Shown: positions 12,145-22,043 of the stretch, piece by piece
Layout: each line of letters opens with the position of its first letter
Position numbering within the stretch: the stretch's first letter is position 1
Origin: Micromussa lordhowensis
Taxonomy: Eukaryota; Cnidaria; Anthozoa; Scleractinia; Lobophylliidae
Length of the DNA: 64,000 nucleotides
Assembly (NCBI GenBank): GCA_964020085.1
Contig: OZ026607.1
Span: 18,934,606 to 18,998,605 of the forward strand
Reading direction: 5' to 3'
Made by a program: the position numbers and the translations under genes
The notes under the pieces: model-generated
What the model saw: only the letters and a program-made list of their open reading frames with translations
What the model was told of the DNA's origin: nothing
Database searches by the model: none

Positions 12145-15100
12145 GGTTTTACCATTTGTTAAGATCTACGACTGAAGGCTGTCAACAAGAAGTGTATCTC
12201 ATCTGCTCTGGAATATTTAAAACTCAGTACCAGCCCGACTTAAATTCTCTCTGATTGAATATTCAACAAAGCGCAACTGTCTGACTAGTCGAAGATAAAA
12301 AACTGCGATTCCTAAGTACTCTAATTTTTGTAATCGACATTCTTAAAGGATTTCAGTGCAAAACGCACAATTTGAATGTATTTTTAAGCCATGAAAAAAA
12401 TTCGTTTCGTTTCAAGGCGGTGCGTACATCATAGTGATTTATGAGCGGTAACAATTATACCCAACTCTGAGGAGTTTAATTTTGAGCGAACAGTCAACAA
12501 GTCTACCGACATGTGTTCATTAAAATACGTTGGGACTGCAGTCAAAAATCACAGTTTTATGAATCATAAGCCAACGAAAAAGAACAATTGTTCTTTTCAT
12601 GAGCAAGGCACGTGCCGCACGGCAGTGGAAGAACTGACCAATCAAGTTCAATAGAACACACTGATTGTGTCTCTCTTCTAATCAGAGCTGAGTACAATAT
12701 GACTACAAACAATATCAAACTGTAACTTCCTTTTTCAAATAATCGCTCCTGTTTGTTTTTTTTTTTCAACTGACGTCTTGTATTTTAATCATAATTAAAC
12801 TCCCACACCTATAAACCCCCAGGTTTTGACAATATGGCACGGACTATGCTTCACGTTGTCAGATGGCCACACTAAATCCCATTATCAAAAATAAATTGCA
12901 AAACATCGTTAACAACACGAATGGAGTATCATAGCAATTGATTTTTGCCATATCGATTTTTCGTGCTTTTCAGTTTCCAATAGCTCCAGGCTTTGTTTTC
13001 ATATGGAAAGGCGGAAATCGATGTTGATAATAAAGCCGGATTTAAAAAACCCAAATGAATTGCTCCTTTTCAACTCTCACTTTGAAGTCGATTTTGCAAT
13101 AATCACTACAGCAAGATGGTCGCATTCAATCTAGACGAGCTATTAATTTAGAGTAGGTAGTAGGTAAAAATTTTATCTACACTCTTATAACAGAATATAA
13201 TGATTGTTTGCTCGTCAAGAAAGATGTTTTTATTCTGTCAGTAGGAGTTTATGTAAACAACTGCGCGTTGGAAACTGTTTGTGTGAAAGTAAAATCAGCC
13301 GCGCCGCGGGAGGCAGCAATCTCTTTCTATTTTGAAATCACAGATTACGAGCTTCTACGTATTCTAGATTCAAATACGCATAACATCAAATAAATGCACC
13401 TCTTAAAGAGCAAATTGCAATTTATTTTCTCTCTTCAAAAAGGAAGCTTCAATTGTTTGTTTAATGAGAAATGGGTTACTTAATCTAAAACGAAACATAG
13501 CTTTTATCAAACTCAAAGCTAAAATATATTCGCAGTTGTCATAAGGCTACGAAAAATTGCTTGGGACATGTGTCGAATTAAACCTAAAACACTGATAAAT
13601 CAGAAAAACAAAATATTCTCACCTGCTTATGTTTTCCTTGTGCGGTACACCAAGTAATGGCTGCAAATGGCTAAAGCATTTAGTCTCAGCGTCTTCCACT
13701 CGTCCGGCGTCTTCTACCCTAATCCTCAAACGAACACAGAACTGAATACGAAGTGTAAATTAATTTTGACGTTCACACCTGTCGTTACAATACTATTATT
13801 TTGTTTGCGATGTAGTTTGTGATTCGTCAACATATTTCAATTGTAAGCTGCAAATTTAACATAATTTCCTAAATTAGAAAACCGCGGTCCCTTTGAGCGA
13901 CTACCTTGCGCCAAATCCTAAACTAGGTTTTCCAGGCCATATTTATTTACAAATCACAAATAAATATGTCTCTCTTGGAGCGTCATTAACCACAGGCTTA
14001 TATGGGGTATATCGATATTTGCGAGGCTTCATGTTAGTAAAGCTTTAAGCTTCGTGCAGTTCAGAAAGATTATGTCTTGAAATTATCACCCAAGCAAAAT
14101 TAATTATCATTGTTTGAGCTATCCTACTCATCCGTTGCCACAAGCGAGTTGAGGTCGATAGAATCGCTCCCAGGTTTTCACCAATTTTTAAACATTGTTC
14201 ATGGAGTGCTAACACCTGTATCGCTGTTTTTCTCTTTTTTTCTTCGAATACGAACTGTTTGTGATAGCGTGTGGCCGAATTTTAAACTCGTGCAGAGAAT
14301 GCTAAATGTTCTGTGTAGTTGCTTCATTTAGCTTGTCAATGAATCATTCGTGACGGATTTTGGTATCGAGATGATTCAATCTCACAGATTAGCCGGAGGG
14401 CAAATGAGTGATTTTGAATCTGGAAAAGGAAACTCGGTTCTGTTACATCCCGAAAATCAAACACAAACAAGAAGCGCATCATGCAGATAACTTCCGGACT
14501 TATGAGCGATAAACAAAAACAAGAAATGAACACGAAGAAGTCTAACACACAGATATACAGGCCATTGGAATAAAAAAAATCATTAACACCGACTCGAGCT
14601 ATCTGCATTCAAGCACTCGGACTAAATCTAACATTGCTCACGACAAATTTTCTTGAGAACCGTTTTTTGTTTTTTGCTCAGCAGACAAGCCATATCTACC
14701 CGTGCTCTTAGCTTGTACTTCGACCACGCAATCATGATAGTGTATGGACACAAAAGCTGAAAAAACTCTTCTCCAACCAGCCTATCCTTTTAAGAATTAT
14801 AGTTCAAGTCAGTCTCGTTCTGTTTAAGACAAGACGTTGTTGGTTTCATCTCATTCAGTCACTGTAATTCGTTTACTACAACGACAAATGTTCAATTTCT
14901 GCTTTCTTTATCTCCAAGATTTTCGCCTGCAGTTTTAATTGCATTAGGATTGTTGAAAAAAAAAAACAGAACCGAGCATAATATCGTCGACTGTAATTAG
15001 ATCGCTCTCTACTTTGAAAATAAAATCAAAATTGCCTGGAACAGCAAAGTTAGCGGATAAGATATCTGATCTTTAGCAAAAGTGCATAATCTTCATTTGG

Positions 15101-15750
15101 ACAGCATTTCGATGTTAAATAAATGCAACTAGATGCATCTTTGACATGTACAGTGATTTGGACCTATGCGGAGTTTGTAACTTATAGCTGACATGGGAGC
15201 CAGGACTTGAATTCGATTTGTAAGTTTTCTCAGTAGATACAGACGAATAGAACTTTTAAATTTAGAACATAGAGACGTACAAAGTTTGAACGAGACACTG
15301 ACAATCAAAACGATTTTAAGTTTTCTAGATAGACGAATAATACTTTTATATTTAGAGCACAGAAATCAATTCAAGACTGACGAACACAATTTTAAAGAGA
15401 CGCATTGAAAATCAAAACGAATTGTTTGTTTTCTAGATATATACGAATAATACTTTTAAATTTAGAGCACTGGGATCAATTTAAGACTGACGTAGGAAAT
15501 TTAATAATAATAATTTTATGTTTCCCATTTCTTGGCACTTTGATTAAAAGAACAATGTACAAAGTTCGAATGGTTCGCGATCGCGCTTGGGGAATCTGGG
15601 AAGAGTTGAAGCTGTACTCCGTGACGTCAAATGGAGAACGAACGCTTTAGCTGTCCCAACCAGATCTTGACTGAAAACGAGTGTTGAAGATATTTTGTAA
15701 CGCAATTCTTTCGCTGGGACTCCACAGTCTACAGATGTCTGTTTTTACGA
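12145..15750. other. AT-rich stretch without supportable genes
   Basis: Only short chance ORFs are seen. A near-repeat ('tagatagacgaataatacttttaaatttagagcac') recurs two to three times between about 15230 and 15480, suggesting a small old tandem duplication. Confidence 0.35.
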
Positions 15751-15753
15751 ACA

Positions 15754-16516
15754 ATGTCTTCTACTTCGTCGGATTCTGAAATGAGGCTTGACTTAGAAGA
15801 CTCTGAAATTTATTAGGGACCTTTAGATCGGAGGACGAGGACGACTACGAGTGCAAGTTTATGTTTATGCGCATGCTCAGTACGGAAAACTCGTACTCGC
15901 AGTCGTCCTCGTCCTCCGATCTAAAGGTCCCTAATATATCGCTGAAGTGGAAACGTAAACTTCAAGTGACGACGACCAAGCTGATTTATATCCAATGAAG
16001 AATGGACAGTCAAATTCCAGGAGGAGGTGGATGCTGACAAAGAACTCGAACGAATTCTGAATGACAGACTCAAAGGCAATGTAGAAGTCACCAAATGGAA
16101 GACTGCAGCGCGTGGCGCATGTTTACTATTTTCGCGCGGCATTCTTCTATCTGGTATTAATATACTTTTTTAATAACGCTCAAGTCCGTTCACTTTCTCG
16201 AATTATTCTAACTTCATGCATTCAATCTATATCAAAATGATGATCCCTTGACACAGTGTGATGATCCCTTGACACGGTGCAGGTGTGGAAATTGTTGCAT
16301 CGCTTCCCTTCAAAACATCAGCGAATGTTATTGTTGTTGTGAGTTAGAAGGTTGTCAAGACTCAATGAAGAGTGATCTTGTTCTTGAAGATATTGGCACT
16401 GATGTCACCTAAAGTGTGTGACTGAACATCCAGGATTTAAACCTGTTTACCTTCAGAAATGGAGTTTAAGATTAGCACGGCGGGCAAATAAAAAACAAAA
16501 GGCAAGCGTAAAATGG
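15754..16516 (+). pseudogene. P2X7-tail-like zinc domain protein, degraded
   Basis: Three blocks fall in the order expected of the cnidarian family that carries the cytosolic cysteine-rich ('ballast') domain of P2X7 receptors. The first is a Ser/Asp-rich start (MSSTSSDSEMRLDLEDSEIY, 15754-15813). The second is an acidic helical block (about 15995-16110, EEWTVKFQEEVDADKELERI). The third is a cysteine block at about 16275-16500 with RCRCGNC, ECYCCCELEGC and, after a frameshift and stop near 16412, CVTEHPGFKPVYLQKWSLRL. The domain binds zinc in P2X7, but its role in these stand-alone proteins is not established. The locus is dead: a 116-bp inverted-repeat element interrupts the first block, the frame changes at least twice, and the C-terminal part of the domain is missing. 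A short 'gatgatcccttgacac' tandem lies just before the cysteine block. Confidence 0.6.
15816..15931. mobile_element. 116-bp foldback miniature element inserted in the pseudogene
   Basis: The ends GGGACCTTTAGATCGGAGG and their reverse complement form arms of about 45 bp around a small loop. TA flanks both sides (15814-15815 and 15932-15933), consistent with a Tc1/mariner-type TA target, although TTA/TAA symmetry also allows a Harbinger-type origin. The insertion creates an immediate TAG stop in the P2X7-like reading frame. Confidence 0.8.
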
Positions 16517-16519
16517 CGT

Positions 16520-17120
16520 TGACAAGCCTACACGACTCCTACGGTTCATGACATTTGTACATTTGCCGTTCTCTGTTCGCTCACTCGACCTTTTTGTTAT
16601 TTCACTCGTGTTCATGAAGGCCACTTCATCACGGTTGTGTTATAAAGAGGAATTTTAGGTAGAGTTGAGCCGTAAGACCGTGCTATGGCAAAGTTTAGAC
16701 GGCTCCCACTTTGCACGTTTCGCTTTCACGAAATGGACCCATCGCTTTCTGTGTTCCTTTGCTTCCGGACGATCATCGCCATAAAACGGTATGGTATGAA
16801 GCGCAATACCTCCATGTTTCTTGTGTTGCTACATCCCCCTACAACACACCTGGCTGGCATTTTTTCGAGCTACATTCGCAGCCTTAACCGCAAAAACAAG
16901 TAAAAGGGCGAAATACAAAATCATCGTGTTCTCGATTTCACATCACATCCGCCCCTCGGCCCATGCCCCGTTAACCCCAATCGCGAACCAAGATGGCGGC
17001 ATTTCGACGTACTTTGACGCGCGATACTCCAAAAAAACAAGCTTTATTATTTTAAAGAAAAAATATTTTTGGTGTCAGGTACACTGAAGGATAACGTTTG
17101 ACGAATTATAGGCCTGAGGT
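16520..17120. other. Gene-free stretch
   Basis: ORFs at 16685-17087 show no recognisable domain. 'AAGATGGCGGC' at about 16989 resembles a YY1-type promoter or start context but has no linked coding frame. Confidence 0.3.
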
Positions 17121-17125
17121 CTCTC

Positions 17126-17425
17126 TTAGGCTTCGTCAACACCACGCCGGAGAAATTTAAAAACGGAGGTTTCACTCTGAAAACGCATCAAATGTCTTCC
17201 GTCCACACTACACCGGAGGAGTAGAAGAACACTCGGGTACGGAAATCACGTGATTATCGTAACGCTATCATTTTCCGCGAAAAGCTCCGTTTTCAAAATG
17301 ATTTCCATCCGCATTGAAAGGCGAATCCGGAGTTCTTAAAGTCCTCCGTCGGTTTGAAAAATGTTTTCGAAAAGCTCCGTTTTCCTGGCGGATTAGTGCG
17401 GTGCATGGAAGGCCTAACCGTAGAA
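17126..17425. mobile_element. Inverted-repeat element, 'AAAACGGAG' family, copy 1
   Basis: The left part contains AAACGGAGGTTTCACTCTGA and AACGCATCAAATGTCTTCCG. The right part contains the opposing AAAAGCTCCGTTTTC twice. A closely matching left arm recurs at 19838-19912, so this is a dispersed family. The termini are degenerate and I cannot assign a superfamily. Confidence 0.55.
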
Positions 17426-17429
17426 ATTA

Positions 17430-18580
17430 ATAAGTCCAGCAAAAAAAACATTATATTGCTGCTATGCAGAAGGGTCTAGAAGAATCAGCTACGTGTGTAG
17501 AGCGAAATGAAAATCTGCGCTATCATTGAATTTCTTTTCGCTGCTTGGAAAATGATACTCAAAGTTCTCAACTGGCCCGGCTATAAGCAATGCGTTGAAC
17601 TTGAAACAAGTAAATAATACCACAAGTGATATAAGTATTAGCCTATAAATATGTATTTATATGTATAAATATGTATTTAGAAAATATATCTACATCTCTG
17701 ACCTGGCAGCTTCCTTTTGTTGTAAGATGTAGGCAATAACAGGCGTATCTTCTCAATCGCGTCCAAGCTCGACATCCAACGTATGGCTCCGAGTTTATCA
17801 GTCTATAACAACCTAAAACATACAAGTTACGACACAATAGTTGAGGTCAGCATTTCATACGTAAGCTAGCTTCGAGACGTCTGCATAGCTGACAAATTTA
17901 ACAGATTAACAGGCGAATCAAGCCCATTGTATCGACATTGTACATGAAATCTGCCTCAAGTTGTTTCCGTGACGATGCGTACTCATGATCCATTTCTTAT
18001 CTTATGGAATGTTCCTTGTCTGATTGCAGCTCAGTCATTTTAATTCTTTCATGTACTCTGGGACATCTACGCCAAAATAAATTAAAATATTTATACACAA
18101 TAAGGACAAAAATCGCTTTAACTACGTAAAACGTATGGCCATTACCCGCAAACTTACTTACTTACTTAATCCTCTTCGTGCTCGGTAGCACATAAGGCCG
18201 AATTATTACCCACAAAGACTGTCACTAAAACATCGAAATAATGTATTCCGTGTTTCTGCTATTGTAGTAATTATATTTTTAGGGTAATATAGATTATATC
18301 TTGCAATCACTCGTCCGTTCTCAGTCATAAAATCCTGTTCAATCCTGTTGAAAGCCTGTTTGTCTGTCCAACGTATTATACTTACTGTCTGATGATTCTT
18401 TTCGCAATCTTTTTGATTTTTTTAAAGGCAGACTTGGCCACCAGCGTAGCACTCGTGTTAAAGCATTCCTGAATCATCTTTACGTTTATTGACTTCGGGT
18501 TAATCCTTTGCTCACACTTATCGGAGGTCACGCTATTTATTTTATTTTGCTTTTTTTTTGGTCTCTGTCAATTATAAATA
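17430..18580. other. AT-rich gene-free stretch
   Basis: No exon or element boundary is supported. Confidence 0.3.
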
Positions 18581-18585
18581 TTTAA

Positions 18586-18870
18586 GTCAGCTTTTTATGT
18601 GTCTGTCGTATTATTGATCATGAATTTCGTCAGAGTAGCTGTGGATCCACGAGGCGATAGCGAGTGGATCAGTAGACTAATTTGACAATGTTACGACGAA
18701 ACTTCTTGTCCATAACAGGACAGATGCATGAAAAACTTACGGCAATTTGTTTTTTACAATAACAAATTATCTGCTCTCGCTCGTTGAGTAAAAAATTCAT
18801 GTGTCTGTCCTCTTATTGACAATGAAAATTAGCCAATGAGCGCGCGATAATTTCTGCAGTTATTGTAAAA
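18586..18870 (-). mobile_element. Foldback element family F, copy A
   Basis: This is the reverse-oriented, degraded copy of the family seen at 20213-20555 and 26427-26762. Shared blocks include GGATCCACGAGGCGATAGC, AACAGGACAGATGCATGAAA and AATTAGCCAATGAGCGCGCG. It has lost part of the central palindrome. Non-coding. Confidence 0.7.
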
Positions 18871-19837
18871 ATATAATTAAGGATGAACTGACACAACCTC
18901 AAACTACATTGTAATAATAGTTCACTGAAGAAGTCTCAGCTACATAACTAACAAATTTGATTCCTGAACCCTATCCGAAACGAAGCTTTCACAAACAAAT
19001 TGTTGGATGTTAACCTTCATTGGCCGCACAATAATGGTTCAGTGTGTGGGTGTGACAAACTCAATTAAATCCCTAAGGGGAAAAATGTCCAATGCTATCG
19101 CAATAGTTTGATACCGATAAACACATATGATCGCCTCAAGTACTTTCCGAGTTCCAACAGCTAAGTTGTTCTCTGTCGTAATTTGTTTGTCGAGATTAAT
19201 TTCCTATAACTATTCAGCTACGATAACGGTGGTCATTGTAAAGTTTATAATTCAGAACCCAGTGGTAGCAGCCACAGCAAATCACGACTTTAACTAGTTA
19301 AACATACGAAGATTACCTCTCAACCCCTTGTGATTCCTTTGGGTTTTTAGGTTCATTCAATTTTCGGACAGCTTATAAGTCGCTAAACATAGTTTGACCC
19401 AGAACCCTTGATCCAGCTTTTATTTTAATCCCGTGAGGATCAAGTAAAACGACATCCTGTGTTGCCATCTGATTAATGCGATTAACACTTGAAGAGGATC
19501 AGTTGTACATGAAAACGCCAGGCAAGAGCTTATAAGCAGGTCTTGTCCGCATTAAGCGTTTTAGAATGTCTATACTATAAGTGTCCTTGGTGTAATGTTT
19601 TGAACTAGGGTGTGTATCACACAAGACGATACGAAGTCATCACATCGGCCATGTTGGAATCACATCGATTGCTTTATTCCCGGCATGCTTAGCTACATGA
19701 CGCAAGACCTGTCACGCCACTGTGTAACGCTAAACACCACACTTAGGATCACACCGTGTGAATTCACTGAAACAAATCATAAAGTAAATTCCGCAGGGTT
19801 TAAGGCCCCGACCCGGAGATCCGACCACCCGTGGGAA

Positions 19838-19920
19838 TTTGAAAACGGAGGTTTCACTCTGAAAACGCATCAAATGTTTTCCGTCCACACTACGCCGGGG
19901 AATTTCAGCGGTCATTTGAT
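19838..19920. mobile_element. 'AAAACGGAG' family, copy 2 (partial)
   Basis: GAAAACGGAGGTTTCACTCT followed by GAAAACGCATCAAATGTTTT repeats the left arm at 17157-17215 almost exactly. The right arm is absent and is replaced directly by the palindrome at 19921. Confidence 0.6.
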
Positions 19921-19962
19921 TCAGAGCCACCTTAAATTTTCGAAAATTTAAGGTGGCTCTGA
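19921..19962. repeat. Perfect 42-bp palindrome
   Basis: Arms of 21 bp meet with no spacer at a TTCGAA centre: TCAGAGCCACCTTAAATTTTC followed immediately by its exact reverse complement. Perfect spacerless palindromes of this length are usually lost quickly, so it is either recent or part of the tip of a foldback element. Confidence 0.9.
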
Positions 19963-20212
19963 GCTCGTTTTTGAGTTATAAGCGCACAAAGCTAAAATAA
20001 AGGGTGGTTTTAGCAGGTCATAGTGTTGCTATGATAACCTGTTATGTAAAATGGGTGATCGCAACTTGTTTACCAATGATTGGGAATTAGTATGATACCA
20101 TTATTGTTAAACAGTGGCAGTATTCATCCTTCAAAGTATAGCTGTTAGAAAAGTGCTGGAAACTGTTGCCAGCCTCCTTAAACACTGTGACCAACAAGAA
20201 TGACAACCGAAC

Positions 20213-20555
20213 AATCGACAATTAATTTTACGATAACTGCAGAAATTCTCGCGCGCTCATTGGCTAATTTTTATCGTCAATATGCGGACAGACGCATGAA
20301 TTTGAAATTCGTGCGACGCGTCAGCGAGCGAGAGCGGGAAATTCGACCATTTGTTATCATAAAAAACGAATTGATGCCAGTTTTTAATGAGTCTGTCCTG
20401 CTATTGACAATGAATTTCGTCATCACATTGTCAAAGTAGTCTGCGGATCCACTCGGCTATCGCCTCGTGGATCCACAGCTACTTTGACAATGTGATGACG
20501 AAATTTATGATCAATAGCAGGACAGACGCATGAAAACTGACGTCAATTTGTTAAG
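20213..20555 (+). mobile_element. Foldback element family F, copy B
   Basis: The core is a near-perfect inverted repeat: ATTTCGTCATCACATTGTCA, then GGATCCACTCGGCTATCGCC, then GTGGATCCACAGCTACTTTG and the complement back to GATGACGAAAT. It is flanked by a second nested inverted pair containing GACAGACGCATGAA. The outer part begins with TTTTACGATAACTGCAGAAA. It carries no transposase. Confidence 0.8.
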
Positions 20556-20559
20556 CTTA

Positions 20560-21660
20560 CCACGTGCACGTGCTGTAAATTCGCTAAAAAATGCTCTTAT
20601 TCAAATTTCTTTGCAGCGAAATACTTTAAACATCAATTCGGGAAAAAGAATAACTTCTTAACTTCTTTTTTAAATACTATCAAACACGTCACAGATAGGC
20701 AATAGATCGAGGGTTTTACATCTGCAAAAGCAACCGGCAACAGCCAACCTCTCCAGGCGGTTAGTGAAGTTTGCTTTGGCACAAGAGGCGAAATATGAAA
20801 CCCGGTCTTGCATCAACAACTGTTTGTGACGTCCTAAAGCATTGAACTGATATTTAAAAAAGTGACGAATTTTCAATGTAACGTTAATTCAAAGTACTTA
20901 CTGTATTGATGTGGGTCTTCTTCAAACCTTTCTTAACTCGGCGACGTTGTTTACAGATGCACCGTTCAGATGCATACTTCATCTCTTTCAGTACCGCGGC
21001 CTATCAGAGCTAACAGGGGAGTGTTTTTAGTTGACTTGCCTTAATTTGGAAACTTGGAATAGAGGCAATAAACTAAACTATGAGTATCCCGTCGTTAAAA
21101 CAGTAGAAAGCTTGGAGAAAGCGAAGGTTTGCCGACCACGAGGCTCAAAGAAACCAGTTTGCGATTTCGCTGGTGCCTCTTGTGACAGACCTGACAGCTG
21201 ATTTGAAATGGCTTTTCTCGTGCAGAATATTAATTTCAACATTCACCGACGTTGTTTTTTTTCCCGTTGTTTTTTTTTTCCGTTCTTTTTTTATAAAAAG
21301 GCTTATTTACATGTTATTAAATGACATAGTTATTAAATGATTTCACTTGAAAACCATCACTTCGCGCAGGCGCCCTGCTTCGCGCGATGTCGGCTTTTCG
21401 CATTTTTTCCACTAGTCCTTTAGGCGTGGATCCTAAGCCTGCACGTTCCAGGTTCACACGATCTTTATTTTACAAAGAGACTAGGCCGAAGCCTGGTTAA
21501 AAATGGCGTATGACGAAGACACTTTTCTGGTTGAATTTATATATTTAAATTTTAGAATGAGGATCTTTTTATCCGGTTGATGGTAGCTGTTCATCTGTGA
21601 CTCAGCGAGATCACTACCTTTGTGTTTAATTTGTTTGGACAGTTACTGTCTAAACATAAA
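20560..21660. promoter_or_regulatory. 5' flank of the DDHD gene
   Basis: No other gene is seen between the foldback element and the DDHD start codon. Promoter and 5' UTR sequence must lie here, but no TATA box or initiator could be identified with confidence. Poly-T tracts lie at 21256-21290. Confidence 0.3.
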
Positions 21661-21661
21661 T

Positions 21662-22043
21662 ATGAGTGAAAATGGCGGCGGTGAATCTTGCTCTCCCAAG
21701 AGAAGAGACATTTCGGGCAAACCTCCGCGGCCTCCACCTCCATCAAATATTTCAAAATTACAACATCCTCCGAGTGTTCAACGCCACCTGGATACTCTGC
21801 AAGCGCTTAAACCCGATCGAGTTCGCTGGTTTGTGAAAGAAGACAAAAAGTGGGCACCATTCAATGGCAGCGACTCTTTGGCAATTGAGCGCTGTTATCT
21901 CCAAATATTGGCGCTTGAAAACCGGATTGTAGACAGCACTAAGCCCCTTAACACGTCCTCGATTTATGAAATGCCCACTGTTAAAGGGGGCCTGTACGAG
22001 GTGGATGTCGTTTCTAGGGAATGCAGACCCATTTACTGGCGAG
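21662..22043 (+). CDS. DDHD1-like: DDHD gene exon 1
   Basis: The start ATG (context AAATATGAGTG, A at -3) opens MSENGGGESC. An upstream in-frame ATG at 21620 exists but sits in sequence without protein character. Contains the Pro-rich leader and the first half of the WWE-like region. The donor is GAG|GTTGGT, phase 1. Confidence 0.85.

Noticed and set aside
19610..19951. 113-codon + strand ORF
   Set aside because: It runs through the 'AAAACGGAG' dispersed element and into the palindrome; the translated repeat has no protein-family character.
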